From NCBI GenBank assembly GCA_041476545.1, contig JBGOTP010000229.1:1-8629 (forward strand): 8,629 nucleotides of DNA. The letters run 5' to 3'. This document shows, piece after piece, positions 1 through 6,073 of this stretch (its first letter is position 1; each line of letters starts with the position of its first letter). The position numbers and the translations under genes were made by a program. This stretch comes from JBGOTP01 sp041476545 (GTDB lineage Bacteria > Acidobacteriota > Vicinamibacteria > Vicinamibacterales > CAVVIG01). Under the pieces are notes generated by a model, which saw nothing but the letters and a program-made list of their open reading frames with translations, searched no databases and was not told the DNA's origin.

Positions 1-795
1 ATCCGTGATGATCTGACCGTCCGCGCCTTTCAGGACCGGCATCGGCCCTCCCGACAGCGTGCCGACGCCGACGACGAAGATGGGGATGTGCGCGTCGTTC
101 GCTTTCTTGATGGCCTTCTCGACCTCGCCGCTCCATGCCTGTCCGTCCGAGATCAGCAGGAAGATCTGCGCGTTGGTCGACGGGCCGTGCAGCTCCGCGT
201 CGCGCTCGACCACGCGCAGGCCCCAGTAGATGCCCAGTTCGAGATTCGTGTCCCAGGTCGTGTCTTCCTCGATGCGGAAGGGCGGCGCCTCGGACAGATG
301 ATCGAGGAAGAAGAAGAACGTGTTCGGATCCTTCGTCAGGCGAATCTGCGGAGCCGCGATGTGGGCGAAGATCGCCATGGCGATGCGGTCGCTCTTCCAG
401 CTGAGCGCATCGCCAACGCCCCGCACGAACCGCATGGCGCGCTGCCAGCGATTGCCGGCCACATCCTTCACCCACATGGAGGCCGAGGCGTCCTGCAGAA
501 TGACCAGGTCGACGCCGCCCTGGCGCACGACGGTCGCGGGGCCATGCGGCCGCGCGAGCGCGACGATGATGAGCGCCAGCGCCGCGATGAAGGACAGCCA
601 GCAGGGAAGATCGCCGACAAACGCGAATCGCTCGCGCACAGGAACCAGCCGCACCGCCATCAGCTGTCGCGTATCGGATCGGCGCATGACGAAACGCCAG
701 ATCCAGACGAGCAGCAAGAGCAGCGGGACGATCAGCAGCCAGAGATAGTCCGGCTGGCCGAACTCGAGCTTGGCGAGGTCGATCTTCGGGAGCAA
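1..795 (-). CDS. VWA-domain membrane protein, BatB-like (3' end outside window)
   Basis: This is the 5' part (265 codons) of a gene reading leftwards off position 1. I translated it by hand and it is open throughout. The N-terminus (LEFGQPDYLWLL) resembles the usual start of BatA/BatB proteins. Two membrane segments follow, at about residues 17-34 and 63-82, then a VWA domain from about residue 95. MIDAS metal-site residues are visible: D102-A-S104-A-S106, T183 in the WDTNLELG segment, and D217-G in LLISDGQAW. VWA proteins of this type sit in the inner membrane and work with MoxR ATPases. The start is a TTG at 795, chosen because no ATG or GTG precedes the first membrane helix in this frame; another in-frame TTG is at 819 and a stop lies just before it. 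No good Shine-Dalgarno is present because an octamer repeat array fills the leader. It is the last of six cluster genes seen here. The domain call is firm; the start is uncertain. Confidence 0.85.
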   Translation of the reverse strand, partial: MLPKIDLAKLEFGQPDYLWLLIVPLLLLLVWIWRFVMRRSDTRQLMAVRLVPVRERFAFVGDLPCWLSFIAALALIIVALARPHGPATVVRQGGVDLVILQDASASMWVKDVAGNRWQRAMRFVRGVGDALSWKSDRIAMAIFAHIAAPQIRLTKDPNTFFFFLDHLSEAPPFRIEEDTTWDTNLELGIYWGLRVVERDAELHGPSTNAQIFLLISDGQAWSGEVEKAIKKANDAHIPIFVVGVGTLSGGPMPVLKGADGQIITD

Positions 796-797
796 GG

Positions 798-845
798 CCC
801 CAATTACCCAGTTATTCAATTACCCAATTACCCAATTATCCAATT
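798..845. repeat. Six tandem 8-bp repeats (AATTGGGT type)
   Basis: Read on the minus strand, six consecutive octamers can be aligned: AATTGGAT, AATTGGGT, AATTGGGT, AATTGAAT, AACTGGGT, AATTGGGG. They fill almost all of the 56-base gap between the 234-residue protein gene and the second VWA gene, and end two bases before the TTG start at 795. The array is AT-rich in a very GC-rich setting. Short arrays of this look recur in intergenic DNA of Acidobacteriota and other soil bacteria as far as I recall; that is memory, not a search. Confidence 0.9.
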
Positions 846-851
846 GCCTTG

Positions 852-1556
852 TCACCCTCGCCGCCGCTGAATGGATCCGCGTCCGGGCTCGGCCATCTCT
901 TCGCGCTCCTCGTACTTCATGGGCGTGAGGGTCTTGAAGTCGCCCATGTTGACGGTGGGCGGTGGGGCGCCCGGGCGCCCGTGGATCGTGGGGCCTGGCG
1001 GCAGATCGGCATGGATGCTGTCGGTGGGATTGGGCTGCGCATGGGGCACCGCGCGTCCCTTGGCGATCGTGTCTCGCACCCGCGCCACATACTCGTAGTT
1101 GTACGCGGCATCGAGGCTGGAGGGGTCCAGCCGCAGCAGCTCGGCGTACGCCTGCATGACGGTGTCGAGCCGCTCAACGGCCGCCTTGCGATCACCGGTT
1201 TCGGGGGTGCTCATCCGGAACGCCGCGTTCGCCGCCGCCAGTCGCACCACGGGATCCTTGACCGCCTGCGGGCCGGTCGTGTCGAGCAGCGGTGTGAGCG
1301 CGCGATAGCGGGCGAGCCAGTAGGTGACCGTCGCGCGGTGCTCGTCGACGTCTGCTCCAAGGGCTCCGGTCTGCCACCACGGAATGCTCCAGGTGGATGT
1401 CGTGCTGTCGAGCGCCGCGTCCGTGTCGTAGTGCAAGAGCACGAGCTGATGGTGCGCATCGGCCACCCGGCTCGTGAGGCGCGCCTGCGACCAGGAGACG
1501 CCCGCCCCACCGATGAGCACGAGCGCGAGAAGGAATCCTGCGGCAATGGTTTTCAT
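852..1556 (-). CDS. Exported protein with TPR-like helical middle and proline-rich tail
   Basis: The product has 234 residues. The N-terminus (MKTIAAGFLLALVLIGGAGVSWSQA) is a signal peptide or a single membrane anchor. The middle, about residues 100-162, is alpha-helical with TPR-like spacing (VRLAAANAAF ... RLDTVMQAYAELLRLDPSSLDAAYNYEYVARV), recalling the TPR protein (BatC) of Bat operons. Residues 170-203 are rich in proline, and a charged tail follows (DFKTLTPMKYEEREE, ending in RRRG). The ATG at 1556 has a strong GGAGGAG five bases upstream, in a 17-base gap after the preceding VWA gene. It lies between the two VWA genes, whereas a TPR protein usually follows them. A role as periplasmic adaptor for the VWA proteins is inference; no catalytic motif is visible. 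Confidence 0.8.
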   Translation of the reverse strand: MKTIAAGFLLALVLIGGAGVSWSQARLTSRVADAHHQLVLLHYDTDAALDSTTSTWSIPWWQTGALGADVDEHRATVTYWLARYRALTPLLDTTGPQAVKDPVVRLAAANAAFRMSTPETGDRKAAVERLDTVMQAYAELLRLDPSSLDAAYNYEYVARVRDTIAKGRAVPHAQPNPTDSIHADLPPGPTIHGRPGAPPPTVNMGDFKTLTPMKYEEREEMAEPGRGSIQRRRG

Positions 1557-1561
1557 GATGG

Positions 1562-1568
1562 CTCCTCC
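1562..1568 (-). promoter_or_regulatory. Strong Shine-Dalgarno (GGAGGAG) for the 234-residue protein
   Basis: GGAGGAG on the minus strand ends five bases before the ATG at 1556. It is the clearest ribosome site in the leftward cluster; the upstream genes rely on stop/start overlaps instead. It suggests the small protein is translated independently and perhaps at a higher level than its neighbours. Confidence 0.75.
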
Positions 1569-1573
1569 GGATC

Positions 1574-2677
1574 CTAGGGAAACTTCTGAAAGTATGGCAC
1601 GGTCAGTTTCGCCCCGACCGCGCCGGCCCAGCAGAAGGCGGTGATCAGCGCGAAGACCTGGAACTGCGGGCGCTGACTGCTGTACTGCCTCACTTCGATC
1701 GTGCCGGCCGATACGCGATCGATCTCGCGGATCGCGGCGAGCAGGCTGTCTTCGTCGCTCGCGGCAAAGAACTGCCCGCCGGTCTTCTCGACCGCCGGTA
1801 TCCAGATGTCGTCGGGAATGACCTTGCCCTTCTCTCGATCGTAGTTCGTCCGGACCATGTACACCGGCACTTTGGCACTAATCGCGCTCTGAAGGATCTC
1901 CTCGAGGCTCCGGCCGTTGACGACGGCATGTGTGTCCTCGCCGTCCGAGAAGATGACGAGGAGGTTGCCCGAGGCGTCCAGGAACTTGAACGCCCGGAAC
2001 AGCGCCACGCTTTCGTCGATGGCGTTGGCGATGATCGTCCCCTGATCGGGGAACATCGAGAACTCGACCGGGTCGCCGATGAGCGAAATGCTCAGCAGGA
2101 TGTTGTCGTAGTCGTTCGTGAACGGCGTGACGACGTAGGCTTCGTTGCCGAACTCGACGAGCGCGAGGAGGTCGCGATATTTGCCGTTGATCCGCAGCTG
2201 CACGAACCGCTCGGCGGCGGCCACGGTCGTGAAGAAGGTTGCGTCGGTGGCGGCCCGCTTGTTCAGATGCTCGGCCTTGAACGGGGTCCGCATGCTGGTC
2301 GAGGCATCGATGAGCAGCGTGATGCGGCGTCCCGGGTACGACACGTTGCGGCTGACGAGCGCGGTATAGGGATCGGCCACGGCGAACGCGAAAAACGGGA
2401 CGCCGGCCAGGAACAGGAGCAGAGGGACATGAACGAGCGACGATCCGCGCGATCGCGGGATCGATGTCAACACCGCGGGAAGCACGAGGCGATGCCGTCC
2501 AGGGCGGAGCCGGACGGCAAGACGCGCGAGCAGCAGGACGGCCGAGAGCCCGACGAGCGCCGTCAGCATCAGCCGGGCCTCGCTGCGGTGCCAGAACTGC
2601 AGATCGACGAGGCGCAGGGCGCGCCAGTCGGCGAGGTTGTCGCGAGCCAGCGCGCGAAGGGCCGCGATCGCGATCAC
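1574..2677 (-). CDS. VWA-domain membrane protein, BatA-like
   Basis: With the GTG at 2677 the product has 367 residues. Membrane segments lie at about 36-54, 81-101 and 338-359, with a VWA domain between the second and third (about 115-325). The MIDAS site looks complete: D124-A-S126-T-S128 (LLIDASTSM), T214 (DQGTII) and D245-G-E-D (VIFSDGEDTH). This is the BatA-type layout: inner-membrane protein with the VWA domain between N- and C-terminal anchors. It probably binds a divalent metal and is a client or partner of the MoxR ATPase. Start choice: the GTG at 2677 overlaps the upstream stop as GTGA, matching the 4-base overlaps elsewhere in the operon. An ATG at 2713 and a start at 2737 would add 12 and 20 residues of low-complexity sequence inside the preceding gene and have no better ribosome site. 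Domain call firm; start moderately sure. Confidence 0.88.
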   Translation of the reverse strand: MIAIAALRALARDNLADWRALRLVDLQFWHRSEARLMLTALVGLSAVLLLARLAVRLRPGRHRLVLPAVLTSIPRSRGSSLVHVPLLLFLAGVPFFAFAVADPYTALVSRNVSYPGRRITLLIDASTSMRTPFKAEHLNKRAATDATFFTTVAAAERFVQLRINGKYRDLLALVEFGNEAYVVTPFTNDYDNILLSISLIGDPVEFSMFPDQGTIIANAIDESVALFRAFKFLDASGNLLVIFSDGEDTHAVVNGRSLEEILQSAISAKVPVYMVRTNYDREKGKVIPDDIWIPAVEKTGGQFFAASDEDSLLAAIREIDRVSAGTIEVRQYSSQRPQFQVFALITAFCWAGAVGAKLTVPYFQKFP

Positions 2678-4050
2678 GTGCGGCGTTCCGGCTCCGCTGT
2701 CCGACCGCTCCATCGGCGGAGCAGAGGCCGGGGCCACGCGTGTTCGCCCTTCAGGGTCTGGGCCGCTTCAACCACGTGCGCGAGCACCGCATCGAGCGAC
2801 GCCCGGCCATCGTCTCCCGGCCGTAGCTCGCTGGACGCATTCGCGAGCGAAGGCTGGTCGCCGGACGTCGGGCGCGCGTACAGCGTTTCGGTCAACGCGG
2901 CCAGTGCCGTCTGCAGATGCTCGAGCAGTTGTCGGCGATCGGGCGCCGCGGACTCGGACAGGCTCGACAGCCGTTGCCTGATGTCGTCGGCCGTCAGCCG
3001 ACTCCAAACGACGGCGGTCCTGCCGCGACCAAGCGGTCGGACGAGCTGCCCTTCTCCCGCCGACACCTTGCCGGCGGCGATTCGCTGGCTCGGCTTGCCA
3101 TCGAGCGCACACGCCGCCACGATTCTGCTGGCCGCGAGCGCGCGGTCCACGAGCGGCGGGCCCCAGCCCTGCTGGCTCTCGTCCTGGACCGCGGCGAGCT
3201 CGCGCGCGGCAAGGCCCAGGACCGCGCCCGTACTGATGCCGTGCTCCGCGATCTTCGTCGTGCGTCTGGTTCGCGTGAAGACCCGGACGAGCGACAGCAG
3301 CGCGACCAGCACGCCGAGCGCCAGCAGCGTGATCGCCACGATCCTGAGCAGGCTCGCGCGGAAGGCTAGCGACTCGATGCTGGCGAAGGTCTCGTTCGGC
3401 GTGTCGCGAATGTCGATCGCATCGGCCGGCACCATCGCCAGCACGCGCAGCGCGATCGTCGGAAGGCCGTAGATGAGATCGCGCCCCTGGACTGACGCAT
3501 TGCCGGCGAGCCGGCTGTTCACCCGGTAGTGAATCACGAGGTCGGGGACGCGGACGTCCTTGCCGATGAAATCGGGATTGATCATCCGGAGCGTATATTC
3601 GTACTGGAAAAACCGGCGATTCTGGGACCGCTGGTCGGCCGGATGTAGTCCGCTGACGACCTCGAAAGGCGCCATCTGGATGACCGACGACCCCAGTCGC
3701 GACTCGTCGGGGACGATCTGGACCGCCTCGTTCTCGATGACGGCGCAGGTCAGGACGAGCGAGAAGGTTTCTCCCGTTCGTACGGCTCCTGTGGTTGTGC
3801 GCCACCAGCACCGGATCGGATCGGCCTCGACGTTGCTGGCCGCTGCACCAGCTGTCGGGCGGGTGCCTGGTTGTCCCGTGGAGGGGATGAGCGGCATGTC
3901 TGGCGGTGCCAGCTCAATTCTCGGCCCCGACCGTGCGGGCGGCTGCTGTTGCCGCTGCTGTGCTGACGCGTGCGCCGGCCAGGCGACGCCGTACGCCCAC
4001 ACGACGGCGATGAGAAGGATCGACAAGGAGCGCAGGCGTAGAGATGTCAT
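2674..4050 (-). CDS. Single-pass membrane protein with BatD-like periplasmic region
   Basis: The product has 458 residues. It has a signal peptide (about 1-30, ending AHASA), a Pro/Gln-rich linker, a predicted beta-rich periplasmic region (about 75-230), one membrane helix (about 234-257) and a cytoplasmic part of some 200 residues. The periplasmic region has the TGETFSLVLT and FFQYEYTLRMINPDFIGKDVRVPDL segments, which resemble the Y-x-L...G...vP pattern of BatD proteins; this likeness is judged by eye. C81 and C102 could form a disulfide. The ATG at 4050 overlaps the DUF58 stop as ATGA and is followed at once by the signal peptide; a longer reading from 4182 would bury the signal peptide behind 44 Arg-rich residues translated out of frame over the DUF58 gene. 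It lies between DUF58 and VWA genes, so a scaffolding role for the VWA proteins is likely but inferred. The cytoplasmic part is unrecognised. Confidence 0.8.
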   Translation of the reverse strand: MTSLRLRSLSILLIAVVWAYGVAWPAHASAQQRQQQPPARSGPRIELAPPDMPLIPSTGQPGTRPTAGAAASNVEADPIRCWWRTTTGAVRTGETFSLVLTCAVIENEAVQIVPDESRLGSSVIQMAPFEVVSGLHPADQRSQNRRFFQYEYTLRMINPDFIGKDVRVPDLVIHYRVNSRLAGNASVQGRDLIYGLPTIALRVLAMVPADAIDIRDTPNETFASIESLAFRASLLRIVAITLLALGVLVALLSLVRVFTRTRRTTKIAEHGISTGAVLGLAARELAAVQDESQQGWGPPLVDRALAASRIVAACALDGKPSQRIAAGKVSAGEGQLVRPLGRGRTAVVWSRLTADDIRQRLSSLSESAAPDRRQLLEHLQTALAALTETLYARPTSGDQPSLANASSELRPGDDGRASLDAVLAHVVEAAQTLKGEHAWPRPLLRRWSGRTAEPERRT

Positions 4051-4973
4051 GAATATGTTTTTCGCAGGCGGCGCTCCGCGACGAACTCGCTCAGCGCGAT
4101 GTCGGATTTCGCGTGATCGATGCCGATCTCGACGACATCGATGTCGGCGTTCTTGGCCGACGATTTCACATGCTGCTGCCATTGCCTCGCCTCGTCCGCC
4201 AGCCGCCGGAAGGCCGCGCGCGAGAGGGTGCGCGCGCGACCGGTTTCCACGTCCACGGTATCAATCCATCCCACCGACAGGTCCGGCAGGTCGAACGCAT
4301 ATGCGCTGTCGATCATCACGAGGAAGACGTCGTGCGTCGCGTTCAGCATCGAGAGGTCGGTCAGGACGTCGTCGCAGTCGTCGAACAGAAAGTCGGAAAT
4401 GAGCGGCAGCAGCGATCGCCGGCGCAGGTAGCCGGAGAGCGTGGCGCCGATGCCGCCGACGCGCCGGACCGGCTGGAGGCCGCGCTGGAACTGATAGGCG
4501 TCGACACAGTGCACGAGGTGGCTCTTGCCGGTCTTGGGACGGATGGTCGCCATGTGCGTGAACCCGGCATCGAATGTCACCAGCCCGAAGGGATCCTGAA
4601 AGAACGACGCGGACAACCCGATGGTGGCGATGGCCCGGGCCACCGTGGCGGCGATGGGCACGCCGTTGACGCCGCACCTGGTCGACAACGACTGATCCGC
4701 GATCGCCATGACCGTCGCCGTGCTCGGCTGCTCGAATTCGCGAACGACCAGCGGAGAGAAGTTTGTGAGAGACGATTGCGCCCAGTCGATGGCCGACGGG
4801 CGATCGCCGGCCTGCCAGTCCCGGAGGCCCAGAAAGTCGAAGCCCGATCCGTGCGATCGGCTGCGATGGTCGCCGATCGTCACCTCCCGCATCCGCTTGA
4901 GGATGATGAGTTCGACCTCGGTGATGTCGGCAAAGCTGACGTAGGGGGCGTCCTCGGTAGGGACCGACATCAT
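4047..4973 (-). CDS. DUF58 family protein (VWA-like fold), MoxR partner
   Basis: The product has 308 residues with no membrane segment, so cytosolic. The DUF58 signature is clear at residues 42-64: GSGFDFLGLRDWQAGD, then RPSAIDW. This is followed by LVVREFEQPS and a metal-site-like D93-Q-S-L-S97, which corresponds to the DxSxS motif of VWA domains. Length fits the short DUF58 proteins that lack N-terminal helices. DUF58 genes nearly always accompany moxR, and the protein is thought to be a MoxR client or adaptor; its biochemical role is not settled. The ATG at 4973 overlaps the moxR stop as ATGA. A second ATG follows at once (4970), so the true first residue could be either. Its own stop overlaps the next start by the same ATGA arrangement. 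Confidence 0.93.
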   Translation of the reverse strand: MMSVPTEDAPYVSFADITEVELIILKRMREVTIGDHRSRSHGSGFDFLGLRDWQAGDRPSAIDWAQSSLTNFSPLVVREFEQPSTATVMAIADQSLSTRCGVNGVPIAATVARAIATIGLSASFFQDPFGLVTFDAGFTHMATIRPKTGKSHLVHCVDAYQFQRGLQPVRRVGGIGATLSGYLRRRSLLPLISDFLFDDCDDVLTDLSMLNATHDVFLVMIDSAYAFDLPDLSVGWIDTVDVETGRARTLSRAAFRRLADEARQWQQHVKSSAKNADIDVVEIGIDHAKSDIALSEFVAERRLRKTYS

Positions 4974-6019
4974 GGAATGGGCACCCGTTCCACGATGTCG
5001 TCGATGACGGCCTCGGTCGTCAGCCCGTGACTGGCGGCGTGCGGTCCGAGCCAGATGCGATGACTGAGGATGTAGTGCGCGAGATCCTGAATGTCCTCGG
5101 GATAGACCTCGGTCCGCTCGCGTTGAAGCAGCGTCCAGACCTTCGCCAGACGCCCCCAGCAGATGATCGCGCGGGGCGAGGCGCCCAGATCCACACCGCG
5201 CTCCACCAGTTCAGACGGTGAGTGGGTCAGCCAGTCGGTGTCGCGGTTGAAGGGACGTGTGGCGGCGACGAGCCGCTGAATGTACTTGCCCAGCCGTTCG
5301 TGGAGGAAGACGTGTTCGCTGATGGCCGACCGGAGCTCGATGATGCGCTCCTTCGACATGATGGGATTCAGCCGCACGCGCTTGAAGTCGAACGCCACCA
5401 GCTTCTCTTCCTCTTCGGGAGGCAGGTAGCCGATGTTCACCATGATCGCAAACCGATCCGTCGCCGCTTCCGACAACGGAAACGTGCCCTGTCCAAGCTC
5501 GACCGGGTTCATCGTCGCAATCGCAAAGCTGAATGCCGGCAGTTCGTAGGTCATCTTGCCGACGGTGATGGTCCGGTCCTGCAGGCCTTCCAGAAAGGCG
5601 CTCTGGGATTTGAGCGGGATGCGGTTGATTTCGTCGAGGAGGATGACCTCGGCCGACGCCATCGGGCCGAACTCGGTGACGAGCGCCCCGGTGGACGGGT
5701 TGATCATCTGAAATCCGACCACTTCGGTCGGCTGAAGGTCGGCGCGACCCTGAATGCGCGCGAACTTGGCGTTGCTGATGGCGGCGAGGATCACGCCGAA
5801 GAACGTCTTGCCCACTCCCGGTACGCCGCGCAGCAGGAGGTTGCCGGCGTTGACCTGACGCTGTTCGCTCTTGTCGTAGGTCGTCGGAATTTCCGAGAGC
5901 AAGACGACGTTGGCCAGGGCCTTCGCGGTGTCGTACCCGACGAGCGCTTTGCCGCCTTCGGCGATGATGGCTTTATGGAATTCGATGGCTTCGGAAAGGT
6001 CCTTGTGCACGGCGCGCAC
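4970..6019 (-). CDS. MoxR-family AAA+ ATPase
   Basis: The product has 349 residues, the usual MoxR size. AAA+ motifs in order: Walker A G65-VPGVGK-T72, Walker B VILLDE (125-130) followed by INR, sensor 1 in ATMNP (N171), an arginine-finger candidate R189 in SEAATDRF, and sensor 2 in GASPRA (R283). All key residues look intact. MoxR proteins are hexameric ATPases that remodel or load metal into VWA-domain partners; here those partners are presumably the DUF58 and two VWA proteins encoded just downstream. It is the first gene of the leftward operon. The GTG at 6019 has an AGGA only two bases away, too close; an in-frame GTG three codons later (6010) has AGGA nine bases upstream and may be the real start. 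An N-terminus of 346 or 349 residues makes no functional difference. Confidence 0.95.
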   Translation of the reverse strand: MRAVHKDLSEAIEFHKAIIAEGGKALVGYDTAKALANVVLLSEIPTTYDKSEQRQVNAGNLLLRGVPGVGKTFFGVILAAISNAKFARIQGRADLQPTEVVGFQMINPSTGALVTEFGPMASAEVILLDEINRIPLKSQSAFLEGLQDRTITVGKMTYELPAFSFAIATMNPVELGQGTFPLSEAATDRFAIMVNIGYLPPEEEEKLVAFDFKRVRLNPIMSKERIIELRSAISEHVFLHERLGKYIQRLVAATRPFNRDTDWLTHSPSELVERGVDLGASPRAIICWGRLAKVWTLLQRERTEVYPEDIQDLAHYILSHRIWLGPHAASHGLTTEAVIDDIVERVPIP

Positions 6020-6063
6020 AATCCTACTTCAAGTTCGAGAACCTTTTAGAGTATTGTCCGCCC
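6020..6063. promoter_or_regulatory. 44-bp divergent intergenic region, moxR / acyl-CoA ligase
   Basis: This is the only divergent gap in the window, so promoters for both operons should lie in or around it. It is locally AT-rich (CCTTTTAGAGTATTGT). On the plus strand TAGAGT (6047-6052) has a -10-like shape and would start transcription a few bases before the ligase ATG, giving a nearly leaderless mRNA with no Shine-Dalgarno; I see no matching -35. I find no convincing promoter on the minus strand. Promoter positions are guesses. Confidence 0.35.
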
Positions 6064-6073
6064 ATGCGCGGAC
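6056..6073 (+). promoter_or_regulatory. Hairpin with the ligase start codon in its loop
   Basis: GTCCGC (6056-6061) and GCGGAC (6068-6073) are perfect 6-bp inverted arms around a 6-base loop, CCATGC, which contains the ATG at 6064. In the mRNA this would form a GC-rich stem presenting AUG in the loop; in DNA it could instead be an operator half-site pair. The pairing is seen directly; any function is inference. Confidence 0.4.

Noticed and set aside
798..845. CRISPR-like direct repeats
   Set aside because: Units are 8 bp and contiguous, with no spacers and no cas genes nearby; this is a simple tandem repeat.
88..870. Plus-strand open frame of 260 codons
   Set aside because: Antisense to the second VWA gene; its C-terminal NYP..QLPNYP peptide is just the octamer repeat read through.
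849..1577. Plus-strand open frame of 242 codons
   Set aside because: Antisense to the small exported protein gene, which has a signal peptide and strong Shine-Dalgarno in the other direction.
1928..3472. Long plus-strand open frame of 514 codons
   Set aside because: It lies opposite the VWA and BatD-like genes, whose motifs and overlaps are clear. Its translation is Arg/Asp/Glu-rich without domains, as expected for a GC-rich antisense shadow.
4051..4182. N-terminal extension of the BatD-like gene to 4182
   Set aside because: It would bury the signal peptide behind 44 Arg-rich residues and overlap DUF58 by over 130 bases; the ATG at 4050 gives an ATGA overlap.
4113..5030. Plus-strand open frame of 305 codons
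   Set aside because: Shadow of the DUF58 gene; no motif, unusual composition.
5222..6049. Plus-strand open frame of 275 codons
   Set aside because: Shadow of the MoxR gene, which has all AAA+ motifs on the other strand.
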